A DNA stretch of 64,000 bases from Tricholomella constricta (lineage: Eukaryota; Basidiomycota; Agaricomycetes; Agaricales; Lyophyllaceae). The notes under the pieces were generated by a model, which saw nothing but the letters and a program-made list of their open reading frames with translations, ran no database searches and was not told where the DNA came from. Position numbers and translations under genes: made by a program. Below, in pieces: positions 19,353 through 30,477 of the stretch. Numbering within the stretch: position 1 is the stretch's first letter; the number at the start of each line of letters is the position of its first letter. Location: contig JAACJP010000001.1 in assembly GCA_013368375.1 (NCBI GenBank), forward strand, positions 2,684,574 through 2,748,573. Direction: 5' to 3'.

Positions 19353-22177
19353 TCTTCTGTCTTGTGATGGAATTCGAAGATGTCGTCGCCGATGAGGTAG
19401 GTGGCTCTGCCCATGGCGTTTGCTGTTGGGCAGTCGCGCATCCAGTGTTCCAGGTCACCGCATAGGATGCAGGCCTTGTCTCGAATTCGTTGTTGCTTTA
19501 CATCTTCATCGATCTTCACCCAGGGGCGCGTTGACTTCTTGAATCCGAAGTTGTTGGCTTGTAGTGCCTCTTCGTCATCCCATGCGATTTCTTGGTCTTG
19601 CGCCTTACCTTCCTTACCTGAGTCCGGGTCCTGATCATGACTTTCGGCGTTCAAGCGTGCGTTCTTGTTCCCCTGAGCCGTTTGCGGCGTCGTGCGGCTT
19701 GCGGGTCCGGCCGAAGGTCCCATCGGAGGTCGTGCGGAGGTGTTGGAGGTGTTCGCATTATTCGCCCAGAGGGGTTTGTAGGACTCTGGATTTTCTATGC
19801 GATGTTCCCAGTACCTCCGGTCGATTTGGGTGACCAGATCTCGGTAACCTTCGTAGGTTTCGGGGCTTGGTGCGATGGCCAGGACGTTAAGGATTCGTTG
19901 GGGGAGCGCTTTCCGGAGTGTGAACTGTAGTGCTACCCAGTTCCAGCCTGTTTCGTACGCTTCTTGTTCGAACTTGATGATGAATGCTGTGAACTTTTCC
20001 CATTCCTTCATTTTCAGTCGCGAAATGTTGTTCTCGGCTTCCACTCTCGAGTTCGGTATTCCGAAGCGTGATCCTAATTCGTGTACGAATCCTTCCCAAT
20101 TCGTGAACATTGGGTGTTGGGGGTTGTACGTGAGTTGCAGCCGAAAGTAGTCCATAGCTCCGTCCTTTAAGTAGGAGCTCGCGAATGACACCTTCAGGTG
20201 ATCCTGTTCGTAGGTGATCGCCTTGGCTTGAAACGTTACTAGGCATTCCGTGACGAAGGTTTTCCATCTCCTCGGTTCTTTTCCAGTGAAGGGGTCCGGT
20301 TTCCTGATGTCGATTTTCGATTCCAGGTTTAGGAGGTGTCGGTACTGTTCCGGGGTCAGGTTTTGGTTTGGGCCTAAGAGCTGTTGCGGTGGAGGTGGGG
20401 GTCGTTGAGGGTTTGCGAATTGGCCTCCTCCCGGATTTCCGGGTGGGCCTCCTCCTCCTCCTCCTCCGTGGCCTCCTCCTCCCGCTCCGGGACCTCCGGG
20501 GCCTCCCGGGCCTCCTGGTCCTTGTGGTGGTCCGTATCCTCCGTGACCTCCCCCTCCTCCAGGACCTCCTGTTCCTCCGGGGCCGTTTCCCCAATAACCT
20601 CCTCCTCCCCCTCCTGGTCCTCCGGGGCCGTTTCCCCATTGAGTTCCTCTCGGGGTAGGTGGTCCCGAAGATCCCGGAGGGGGTTGGGGCTGTGGAGGTG
20701 GTCCGTTGTACTGGGGGTTCGGTCGTCCGCCGGGTATGGGTGGGGCTGGTCCGGGGTTGTATCCAGTTCTGTATTGTTCGAACTGGGGGAATTGTTGTTG
20801 GGTCCCTTGCCTTCCGTCGAGGATGTTTACGTTTTGACCGGGGCCGGGGTCCGCTCCGATTCCACGTCGTTCTCTTGGGGAGATTGGGCGTGGGCCTTGT
20901 GGTGACCTCCTGTTCTGACTTGCCAGATGAGGTGGTGTTTGGCACCAGTCTTCTCGTGCCCTAGGGGGTGCTCCCTCTCTTCTTTCCGAGTTTTCTTCGC
21001 GTAGTTCGTAGCTGTGGGCGTACGACAGTGGCGTTGGGATTCCCCGTTCCGACGGAGGTAGGGGAATGTTCTCAGGTTCCCTCGGAGGTACTCCTTCTTG
21101 GTTTGCGAAGGTCCCCTGTGGGCCCTGAAAACCCGAATTTGGCCTGGAAAACGGTCCTTCGACAGGGGGGTTCTCTTCGGGGATTCTTTGTAAGTTGTGG
21201 GCTCCCCAGAACCCGAACGTCGGAGCTCTTCGAGCGTCTGCCCCTGGTGTGACGGTGGGTTCGAACCCTTCTTGGCTGGGGGGAGCGTTCCCTTGGTTCA
21301 TCCTCCTGAGTAGAGCCGAAGCTGTCTGCGTATTGACCGTGCTTGTCGCTCGTGGAGGTTCTTCGAATCTAGTTTCGATTCTGGAGGGAACGGGCTCCTG
21401 AATTGGCATGTGGAAGGAACGTCCCGCGCTTTGGGGGTCGGAGAATCTTCTTCCCTCGTTGGACGTCTGGATTTCTCCAGCCAGAGCGCGTAACCTTCTT
21501 TCGTTTCCCCCCATTTGTAGCAACACCGTCAGTTGTGGGGGTAATCGATGGGCTTCGTGCAGTTGCATGGTCGACAACACGAGGTTGGCCCATTGTTCCG
21601 GTGTTCGGGGTTGATGATCCATCCCCATGGTTTCGACTAGGAGCTCGTGCGCTTGTCGTGAAAACTCTTCTCGCGTCATGCGGAGTTCGTAGAGTATCCT
21701 TTCGTGGTCTGAACCGTGTAGAAAGGGGTTTTGTTGACGAGCGAACTGTCCCTGTCCCTCCTCTCGTGCCCTATCCCTCCTCTGGAACATCTCCGGGTGC
21801 CTCAACCTTTCGTAGTACGATCCGGGAGTCTGGTTACTTGAAAGCGGAGGTCCGGAGGTCGTTGCGGATGGTGGTAAGGGGGGATAGTTGGGGGTGGCGA
21901 GTTGGTAAGAGGGGTTGAATACGTTTGAGGGGGTTCGGGGTAGGGGTCGTCGTGGGTCCTGACTGACTGAGGAAAAATCCCCCTCATGTTGGCCAGGTTG
22001 GAAGATCTGGTGTTCCAACCTGGACCTGTTGGATCCGAAAGTCCCTTGCATCGGAGGTCCTGTTGAGGCAGGGGAGGTTTCGAAGGGTGGTGGTGAAGGT
22101 CTCCTTTGAGTGAAGGAGGGACCTTCGAAGTTTTGATAGCGGATGGTTGTGTTAGGCTCCACTATCGTCGAGGACAT
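19313..22177 (-). CDS. gypsy-1 Gag
   Basis: 954 aa from the ATG at 22177, only 30 bases inside the 5' LTR. The first 500 or so residues are Pro/Gln/Arg-rich and disordered in appearance. About 100 residues of Gly/Pro-rich repeats follow, then a Ty3-type capsid region (from DPFTGKEPRRWKTF through YRDLVTQIDRRYWEHR). A CCHC zinc knuckle, C-x2-C-x4-H-x4-C, starts at CILCGDLEHW. The frame ends just after the frameshift heptamer. Gag forms the particle and binds element RNA. It is large for a chromovirus because of the disordered N-terminal half. Confidence 0.93.
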   Translation of the reverse strand: MSSTIVEPNTTIRYQNFEGPSFTQRRPSPPPFETSPASTGPPMQGTFGSNRSRLEHQIFQPGQHEGDFSSVSQDPRRPLPRTPSNVFNPSYQLATPNYPPLPPSATTSGPPLSSNQTPGSYYERLRHPEMFQRRDRAREEGQGQFARQQNPFLHGSDHERILYELRMTREEFSRQAHELLVETMGMDHQPRTPEQWANLVLSTMQLHEAHRLPPQLTVLLQMGGNERRLRALAGEIQTSNEGRRFSDPQSAGRSFHMPIQEPVPSRIETRFEEPPRATSTVNTQTASALLRRMNQGNAPPSQEGFEPTVTPGADARRAPTFGFWGAHNLQRIPEENPPVEGPFSRPNSGFQGPQGTFANQEGVPPREPENIPLPPSERGIPTPLSYAHSYELREENSERREGAPPRAREDWCQTPPHLASQNRRSPQGPRPISPRERRGIGADPGPGQNVNILDGRQGTQQQFPQFEQYRTGYNPGPAPPIPGGRPNPQYNGPPPQPQPPPGSSGPPTPRGTQWGNGPGGPGGGGGGYWGNGPGGTGGPGGGGGHGGYGPPQGPGGPGGPGGPGAGGGGHGGGGGGGPPGNPGGGQFANPQRPPPPPQQLLGPNQNLTPEQYRHLLNLESKIDIRKPDPFTGKEPRRWKTFVTECLVTFQAKAITYEQDHLKVSFASSYLKDGAMDYFRLQLTYNPQHPMFTNWEGFVHELGSRFGIPNSRVEAENNISRLKMKEWEKFTAFIIKFEQEAYETGWNWVALQFTLRKALPQRILNVLAIAPSPETYEGYRDLVTQIDRRYWEHRIENPESYKPLWANNANTSNTSARPPMGPSAGPASRTTPQTAQGNKNARLNAESHDQDPDSGKEGKAQDQEIAWDDEEALQANNFGFKKSTRPWVKIDEDVKQQRIRDKACILCGDLEHWMRDCPTANAMGRATYLIGDDIFEFHHKTEEGNAGAIQDLPGL

Positions 22178-22194
22178 GTCCGGTGGGTGGGAGG

Positions 22195-22206
22195 ACCTCG
22201 ATATTA
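22195..22206 (-). other. gypsy-1 primer site with self-priming layout
   Basis: Directly after the 5' LTR the minus strand reads TAATATCGAGGT. The LTR contains its exact complement (22461-22450 on the minus strand, ACCTCGATATTA), about 30 nt downstream of a TATATA box (22491-22496). The 5' end of the transcript could therefore fold back and prime at this site, as in S. pombe Tf1. No tRNA 3'-end complement is evident. Confidence 0.7.
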
Positions 22207-22552
22207 TGTTAGGACCTGTGTAGCACGCCGGTTACAGAGTTATTCTGGAACCACCGAAGCGGACAGGCCTGACGTCCGTCAAGGAAGACGGCCTACGAAG
22301 GAGTATTCGGAGGTCGTGAGCGTTGACGGAGGTGTTCACCGGGGCTGATTCGAACGAACGAGCTCAAGTGATACGGGTGTGAAGCCAAATAGATTGAGAG
22401 AGAGAGAGAGAAACGAGAACGAGAATCGAGAACTAGTCTTAACAATAGGTAATATCGAGGTAAGGAGTCTGAAAAGAAGTGGTGCCGTCATATATACGGT
22501 GGGCGTGCGTGGGAAAGCGTAAGTGATTGCGAGTTTAGGGGCGGTCGTGACA
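22207..22552 (-). repeat. gypsy-1 5' LTR (346 bp)
   Basis: Promoter LTR with a TATATA box at 22491-22496 in minus orientation. Duplication CCTGT follows at 22553-22557. Confidence 0.92.
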
Positions 22553-22557
22553 CCTGT

Positions 22558-25105
22558 GTCCGTGTCCTCGGTGTTTGGTACCTAAATCCTTGTTGGACCG
22601 GCTTGGTCTTGCTCGCGACAGCAATGTTCGTTTGAAACTGCGGGAGTTCATAAAGGATAAGGTTGTGCTGGCACGCCATTTTATATATGAGCTCGGGCAC
22701 TCGATTACTGGCGTTCGAGTTGAGGAGCTCCTCAAGGAAACATCGGCCGTCCCCACAATTGTATGTATTTTTCTATTGCAGTCCAAAATTCTCATATCGA
22801 TGTCATATGACGCTTACAGAACGCATTTGCAAGCAAACTGAGCACTAATGAGGCGCCCTTCAATCCCTCCAAGATGCTTGTGGTAGACCTGCTTCATGAG
22901 TTCGAGCTTGGGGTTTGGAAGACCCTGTTCAAGCATCTCATACGCCTGCTTTATGCTGCATCACCGCAGGGAGACCTCGTTGCTGAGCTCGACTTTCGGT
23001 ATGTGCAACTATAAATTCTGTTCTTTTCTGACCCACAGAACTACAGATATCGTCAAACGCCAACGTTCGGGCATGACACCATTCGAAAATTCGCAACCAA
23101 TGCGTCCGAAATGAAGAAGCTTGCGGCGCGGGATTTCGAGGACTTACTTCAGGTGTGTGTTTCGTCGAGCGTTTCATTGTGTGATATCCTTACTACATGC
23201 ATCAACAGTGCTCGATTCCGGCGTTCGAGGATCTTTTACCTGAACCGCACAATAAGCGGCTCATGAAGCTTCTGTACCGGACAGCGGAATGGCATGCCCT
23301 CGCCAAAGCTCGAATGCATACAGACTCTACTGTTGAACTTCTCGAGGCCCTAACTACTGAATTCGGCCAACTCATCCGTCAATTTCGTGACTTAACGTGC
23401 TCTGCATACAACACCGTGGAGCTCCCAGGAGAAGCTGCTGCGCGCGTGCGCCGAACAAAGGTTTCCCAGGATGTGAACTCTGCCGCTGAAGCGACCGAGT
23501 CCCATAGTGGTGGTCCAAACACCGCTGCTGCCGCCGTTTCAACTGCAGAAGGACTTGTTGCAGCCACTGTACCCGCGATTCCTCCAGCTAGTTCTGCTAC
23601 TCTTGTGACTGCTGCTTCGGAACAATCGCACACGGCCACCGTCGGACAAGATCAGCGCAATTGGGCATCATCACGTCGTACAAAAAAACTCAATCTCCAT
23701 CTTTATAAACTTCACGCGTTGGGTGATTACGCCAATTCGATCCGCACTTTTGGAACAACGGATTCGTACTCCACACAGCTGGTCAGTGTTTGTCCTTTTG
23801 CGGGATCTCTCGAGCTAACGTAGCCACAGGGAGAACTTGCTCACCGTCTGATCAAGACACTCTATGCGCGGACCAACAAAAAGGATGCATTGAAACAAAT
23901 CGCGAAGCAAGTGAATCGACGTACAGTCCTTCGCAATGATTCTCCGACTGCAGGTGCTGTAGAATCCGAAGAACTCGCCAACGCACCCGTGAACGTTCAT
24001 CACATCATCTCGAATACCCGTCGAAGTCCCATCAACATATATGCCTTCGTCAACGAGCGGCTCGAAGGCCAACTTGATCCTGCAAAAAAGGTAAGCTTCA
24101 ATGTGTCCAGGTCTATTATCCTTGACCGAACAATGTGTCCTAGGGATTTATTCCCAAACTTCAAGATCACCTCCTGGGTCGCCTTCTCTCCCGAGAGTTT
24201 GATGGTGATTCTCACGAAGATTTTACTGACGAGGACCGTAACGATATCAGAATCAACGGGAACACGCTATACTCTGTTCACCTTCTCCGTGTCAACTATA
24301 CTACATACGACATTCGCCGCGCATCGGATACTATCAACCCTCGGACCCACAAGTTCGTAATGGTCCGTTCACCTGAAACTGGCCCAAACGCGCACCCGTT
24401 CTGGTATGCTCAGGTTATGGGCATCTTCCACACCGTTGTTCGTCACACAGGTCCACGTTCACGAACCCCCTACAAGGAACATCACATACAGTTTTTATGG
24501 GTACGCTGGCTCGGTGTTGAACCTGGACATCGATCTCAGCGTCGACATGCAAAGTTACCCAAGCTTGGCTTTGTGCCCCACACAGATCCCTACGCTTTCG
24601 GCTTCCTAGACCCTTCGTTCGTCATTCGCGGGTCCCATCTCATTCCTTCATTCGCATCTGGGACCAGTTCAGATCTTCTTCCGGCCCAGCATACCGTGGC
24701 ACGATTGTCAACCTCCATGGATGATTGGGTAAATTATTATGTTAATATGTGAGATAATCTTGTACTATCTACCTCCTCAATGAGCTAACATGGCACGGAA
24801 AAAGCTTCGTTGACAGGGATATGTTTTTTAGGTACCTCGGTGGCGGTATTGGCCATCTTCTGCCCCTGCAGGTCACTAGGGATCCCGATGATGAAGAACT
24901 GGCTCCCGACAATGATATGGACATCGACGATCCTTCGCCATCCACCGGCCTTGATGCCCATAGTGGAGACGAAGAGAGCGAGGACGATGGCGACGGCGAC
25001 GGCGACGGCGATGGCAATGGCGATGATGGCGGAGATGATGATGATGACGAAACGGACGACGACGACGACGAAGACAACGAAGATGTCGGTTACGGTGGGC
25101 TGTAG
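22558..25105 (+). pseudogene. Plavaka (KDZ-type) transposase, 3' part
   Basis: Continues exon 4 in the same frame after the chromovirus, beginning with a Cys-rich block (CPCPRC spans the junction with the target duplication). Further exons follow, broken by ~50 bp introns near 22760-22820, 23000-23040, 23152-23210, 23782-23828, 24092-24144 and 24730-24806. Blocks seen: LLHEFELGVWKTLFKH, YRQTPTFGHDTIRKFA, AARDFEDLLQ, LLYRTAEWHALAKARMHTD, LTTEFGQLIRQFRD, a Ser/Thr/Ala-rich linker, HPFWYAQVMGIFH and LWVRWLGVEPG. The C-terminus is a run of Asp/Gly/Glu (about 24976-25090) ending before the TAG at 25103. No stop or frameshift was found outside the insertion. I did not find terminal inverted repeats for the whole element. 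Confidence 0.82.
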
Positions 25106-26712
25106 CATTGTCCAGGTTATTCTTCTGCCGGGTTGACAGACTTCATGAGTCCAGTATTCACAACTTGGACTCTCAGAGCGGGACTGCTCCTCATGGATCT
25201 CACGTGGTCTGGCGGCAAACGGAAACCTGATATGACACAACGAAAAGTCAAGAGATACGGCTGAGGGGAATTGAAAAAGATTGTCAGAATTCCCACCAAT
25301 TTCACAATAAATACCTGTGACACGATTTCCCAAACAGATATTCTCGTGAATTGTGAGAAGCGAAGAATTCGCCGAAAATTCTCTCGCAAGATCTTGCATA
25401 TCTTCAGATATCTTCAATCGCAATTCAAATTCTTTCCCAGTTTAGTGGCCTTGTCGGTTGCCTCCTGCCATGGTGTTCATTGGAAAGGACGACGACCACA
25501 ACGGCGACCACGATGGGAACACTGACAGAAGCTAAGCTCGACAGCAACACTCTTTCATTTATTGTATGGTCCCACCTGTATTCAGCTGCAGCACTAACAC
25601 ACACACTATTAACTATTTCCAGTAATCCCAAGTGCTGCGTGCGATGGAGTGTCCTGCAAGGCTGCCGTGCACATGCCAGCAGTCTCGAACCATTTCTCAT
25701 AAGAAAGACAAAACAACTTATTATCATCAATGTGCAATGTCCGTTGTCACCTTCATCACAAGGATATATGCTGACCGCATGTACTTGTACAGGCCGGGCA
25801 GAAAGACTTCTGCGACGATGCCGATAACTTCACACGGTTTTCGGTAAGCCCACAAATGACTGAGCCAAATTTCTTCCTCGTTCATGATATCGCTCGGTGC
25901 CAGGATCAACAACAGGAATTCCTTTCGTTACCCCATGCCGTTACGCTCTCAAGGTCTGACGGCTGACGCGGAACATTATATCAGGTATTTTTCGGCTTTT
26001 TTCACTATTCGGGATTGACTATTTATTACCTTGTGCAGTTTTCAGGTGCTCTAATATATTCTGTAAGAACGGCGGTCCCAGAAGAGGGGAATGTAGACAG
26101 TGAGGCTTGGGTTTCTCTGCGGCGTCGACAGGATTGGCTGAACATCGAGGTCTTGAGGGTCATTGTTTTGTATCCATACGCATATATTTACCCAGTGACC
26201 GCCCTCTGAATGACAGGTGCTGAATCCTAAAAAAAATTGCCTGCGTGAGATTTAAAGGAAACTGGGAAGAAAACGTCGGTATATTGTGAAGCCAATTGAA
26301 GGGACATTGAGAGGATTTCCTGTAAATCCACGACATTATCTCCCAGTCACAATCCTTGTGATATTCATCGGAATTTGTTGGGTATTCTTTCCAATTTCCC
26401 ACAATTTACTGCTCGTAAATTTTTGGACTTTACGCTGTGTGATTATTCCCCTTACTTGAAATCTAATACCACCACGCAGCGACGTTATGAGCAAATTATC
26501 ATTCTATACCATTATCGTACAATATCCCAACCCCTTACAATCATTGAAAATAATGAAGAACGACGCACAACTCTTTATCGTCGCCACGTAAGCTGGCCAA
26601 ATAAGTGTAACTGGCACAACGTTTTATCCAAACTTTCCCGATTTACTGATGATGGCAACGGTGAGGCTGATTATTTCGTACTCTTCCTGGTTCTCTCAGA
26701 TGAGTCAAGGGA
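25106..26712. other. Intergenic, no gene supported
   Basis: Contains several short open frames in all phases with no recognisable domain. The best candidate, near 25500-25850, has possible splice sites but no motif I can name. Any right-hand terminus of the Plavaka element should lie here, but I could not define it. Confidence 0.4.
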
Positions 26713-28193
26713 ATGGCGTCCAAACCACTATCTGCTCCTTCCGGCAGCCCTGGATCTACACAGCCGGCCGGCTCGTCTTCATCGAACCGACCTGGTTCAC
26801 TGACAACTCACAACATGGCAGTACAACTCCGGAAGCTCTATCGTTATCAAACTGTCCTGTATAATCACGAGGAGGCTTGGAGGGACCGCTATTCGTTCTT
26901 GCTCTCGAAAGGGTATCGCCTTCGTCCTCGTTATGAGCCTGGCTGGAGTCCATCTTGGTTGAATATAGACATTGATCCCGCGTACTGCGACGATTCCATC
27001 GACACAGTTGTACGTTGACAGTACTGCGTTGGCTTTTCACCCAATCTTCTTTGCTAACATGATCCACAGCTACCTATGGTCTTGGACGCTAACAGAATCT
27101 CAGATAACATCACGGTGTGCATAAAACGAATCGACCCGAAGGAAATCACGGACGAGGTGAAAATAGCAACATTTTTATCTTCTATCCGGGACGCCAAAAA
27201 CCACTGTGTTCAAATTTCGGATGCGTTTCGAGACCCTGTCTTACCCAAAGTCGAATACATTGTCATGCCGTCTTTGCGGCCCTTTTACAACCCAGAATTT
27301 GGCGCAGTCGGTGAGGTCGTCGATTTCGTAACGCAGATGATCGAGGTACTCATAGTTTCCCTCCATCAATGGCATGCGCTAACGTTAAACAGGGTATGGA
27401 ATTCATGCATAAACATCTTGTCGCACACGGGTACGTACACTATCATTCTTCACCAAATATTCTCCTTTGAAATATTCGTGACCAGCGATTTGACCACTCA
27501 AAACATCATGATGGACGCCCGACCCATCCTTCCTTCCGGCTGGCACTTTGTAGCCCACCATTGTACACCAGATGGCGTCACAGAAATCTCCCCGCTGGCT
27601 CGTATAGACAGACCAGTTCGATACATCATCATCGATTTCGATTGTTCTGCGCGACTCTCTCCGGGCCAGCCTCATCTAATTAGGTTCTTTGGTGGTCGTG
27701 ACGGAGAACCTCCGGAATACAAGAGTCGGGACCCTTACGATCCTTTCAAGATCGATGTGTTCACATTAGGAAACGTATTCTACAAGGACTTCTACCAGGT
27801 AGGTTCGATTTCGATCTCTACTTTCACTCGCAAAGGAGAGGCACTTACCCGCGTATTTTCGAAATCCAGAAATACGAAGGGCTCGATTTTCTCGAAACCT
27901 TGATCGATTTTATGAAAACCCCCAACTTCCGTCAACGCCCTGACGCCGAGATGGCGATGGCGTATTGGCTGAACGTCAGGAAGCACATTGACGTTGGGAG
28001 GGCGCGCTGGCGTCTTCAACAGCGGAAAGAAACGATGGGAGAACGTATACTGTACGATACGGTTGCCTTTGCTCGAGAAGGCGTTCAGAGGATGAAGCGG
28101 ATGTTGACTGGTGAGGTACGTTACGAAGCCTTTTGCGAGTCAGCCCCACTACTGATCGTCGTGTAGAAGGACCATAGAGTCTACTGGTCATGA
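26713..28193 (+). CDS. Kinase-like protein, copy A of three
   Basis: Six exons: 26713-27009, 27070-27345, 27393-27430, 27486-27798, 27870-28115, 28167-28193, giving about 398 aa with no break. The body starts with RDRYSFLLSKGYRLRPRYEPGW. A lobe-like strand VCIKRID keeps a Lys. HKHLVAHG plus DLTTQNIMMD (across an intron) gives HGD in place of the kinase HRD, with the Asn of the loop kept. IIIDFDCS gives DFD in place of DFG, and YDPFKIDVFTLGNVF is like the kinase helix F Asp region. No glycine-rich loop is obvious. The C-terminal part has RQRPDAEMAMAYW and ends VYWS. Activity is uncertain (catalytic Asp positions exist but the motifs are altered). Copies B and C share every intron position. Confidence 0.8.
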
Positions 28194-30477
28194 GTCGCTC
28201 GTTACTCGTCCACTTTGACGGATATCGTGGACTGGCATCTAGACGACACTATTACCACAACGTTCTGAACTCGAAGCACGTCCATCCTTCAAAGTTAACA
28301 TACCCGAGCGAGTCCCTGCGATCAGCGAAAACTTTAAACGCTCCAATCAGGCTCATTCGTCGGCTGCACTATTCAGCAGTCTTTCCTTCACACACAGCAG
28401 CGTTAAATCTGACATGGGATCTGCGACGTTGCAGCGTGTTGAACCTGCATCAACTCGCCGTCGACGAGAATTCCGACCATCGCTTATAAGGTACCGTGAA
28501 GGCTGTGTGTTGTGTGTAGTCTCGTAGGTCCAAATATTAAATACTGCCTGCCATAGGCCCACCGTGCCCGTTCGTGGGTGACCCCGTGGAATACAGCACA
28601 TACGGAATGCTTTTTCTCCAGATCCGACATAAGTGACTTGCTCTATATATCACGGCCTTTTGTCTGAATCGAGCGAGCTTTGCAATCAGCACCCGTTGCG
28701 CGTTGTGTGGTCTCTAAAATTAAATACACGTGGCGGCCCTTAAGACTCGAACAGCCACAGATCAATTTAAATTCAATTGCTTCCGTTGCGGTTAAAGTTT
28801 AGACGCTATGTGAAATGCAAAGAGAAACTGGACGTTAATTACAGAGATAATGTCATGGGAGGGCAGCGAGAAAATGACCGGTGGCTTAGTGCCAAAGGGT
28901 CGCGGCGTGCACGTGAACATCAACGTAATGCCTCTTGTATATGTGGCGTCAGCACGCCTAGCAGAGGGATAGGAAAAACATGAGAAGAACTTGTTCATCA
29001 TGTTGCTGCCTACAAGAGGGTCATTCGAGATGTTATCACTTGAGGCGTACACAAGGGGTTGCTATGCAGAACGACAGACTGCATCATGACCAGACGTACG
29101 GGGGATAAGGGGATAAACACGATGGAAATACTTCACTCCATGTGCTTGAGCCATGAGAAGCGATATAAGTTCTGAGATCCGATAAGAAGCGCCTTTTTAG
29201 GAAAAATGATGAGAGAATGGAAGGCTGATTCAGATGAGCGCGTTCGCGTGCCCATTTCGAAGATGTACTCGAAGATCAGTGGTGAACGCGCCGCTTGACC
29301 TCTGCTGGAATGCGCGTCTCTCTCCCGTGCCTTTTCTCTGAAGAGTATTCCTATGGGTTTTCAACTGTACCGGGTTATCAACTATTTAAAGAGGCAATTT
29401 ATCTTGTCGGTTCATCTCGATTGGTTGGGGCGAAAAAGCGAATGGCAGCTGTTTCTGTTCTTGCCGGTGAGATATATTCCTGTCAACTCCCTCAGTAAGC
29501 CGTTTGATATATTACGGTGAATCTTCAGAGACGCCGCCAGCAAGCCAACCTGGTTCAATTGTTACATATAGTTTAGCTGTCAATTATGGAATTATATCGC
29601 CCACGGAATTGTCATGGAGGGCAGAGATTCGGATGTATTTCCAAATAATTTTCAAGGACCGTTATCTAGAGGGATGATTTACAATCACCACCGCAAGGCC
29701 ACCTAACGAGGGGTTACACGTTGCCAATGCATCGCTGATTGATGATGGCATAGTTGAATCGACTTCTCGAGGCATGTGCCGAAGTTGGTATTTAATCCTC
29801 AGCACCGTTTACGAGCCTTCTCCTGCCCTGCTGATCGATTCTCTATAGTTCACCTCGACGTCAATCGCTCCACTTGTCATTGATTAACCTCTTCTTTATA
29901 ATCGAGAACATGACAACCGCAAGTGAGTGACCTTGTTCTGGTCGGCGACTGCCCAAAGCAGCCCAGGGCGGTACCTTCCAAGGATCATCCATGTTCTCCA
30001 CCTGGTCTCCTCAGAGCCGTTCCGCTGATATCCGACCATGGCTATTATGGAGTATTTCACATCGGTCAAACGACGGAGAATACACGTCAAACCATGAGAA
30101 GCGGTGTTGATCCTCGAGCACCAGGCATGCCTCCATCGCTCAGCAGATCCAATCATCACCACAACACGAGTCTGCGGCCATAAAGTAGACGCTGGAGAAT
30201 ACGTGAAATAACATGCGGAGGACGCGTGTTGGAAGATAGGTCCCGAGCTCCGCAGATCATGATGTACGCCACACTAGCGCTCTTCGAAAAGAAATGTTCT
30301 CTACTGCAAAACCCTCTGCCCCGCAGTTCCCCGCAGTTCCCATTTGTACAGCCAACATGTTGTATCGATAACGTCCAGGTGGCTTGGAATATAGCGAAGA
30401 TGTCATGGATTTCGACAGGAATATCCATAAGGGGAGCTTGCCAAAAAGGAACAGTTTTCATGTGGCTATATACCTCA
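28194..30477. other. Intergenic, duplicated flank of kinase copy A
   Basis: 28470-28760 resembles the sequence after copies B (about 41040-41300) and C (about 44850-45120), for example CATCGCT.ATAAGGTACC and GCACATACGGAA. 29820-30180 resembles 45375-45690, including an ATGACAA...GTGAGTGACC start-like segment at 29909 and 45441 that could be a tiny spliced gene or only conserved flank. No further gene is supported. Confidence 0.5.

Larger units (their letters stand above)
12080..22552 (-). mobile_element. Complete Ty3/gypsy chromovirus (gypsy-1), 10.47 kb, with an extra opposite-strand gene
   Basis: Both ends carry 346 bp LTRs (12080-12425 and 22207-22552) starting TG and ending CA in element orientation. 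They differ at one position that I can see (12360 region A, right copy G). The flanking duplication is CCTGT (12075-12079 and 22553-22557). Order in element orientation: 5' LTR, primer site, gag, -1 frameshift site, pol with a C-terminal chromodomain, about 2.4 kb holding a spliced gene on the other strand, polypurine tract, 3' LTR. Near-identical LTRs and open frames mean a recent and possibly active copy. Its relative at 58984 is truncated by the window edge. Confidence 0.95.

Noticed and set aside
20368..20964. Long open frames opposite and out of phase with gag (Arg/Gly/Ser-rich readings, also at 60640-61225 and 60906-61835)
   Set aside because: They are shadows of the Gly-codon-rich gag tract; composition is fully explained by GGA/GGC repeats, and no motif or splice signal is present.
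24785..25423. 212-codon minus-strand frame with poly-Ser/Val/Ile
   Set aside because: It mirrors the Asp/Gly-rich C-terminus of the Plavaka transposase on the other strand.
25471..25860. Possible small spliced membrane protein gene
   Set aside because: Frames around 25500-25850 have some splice-like sites but no consistent hydrophobic pattern or family motif.
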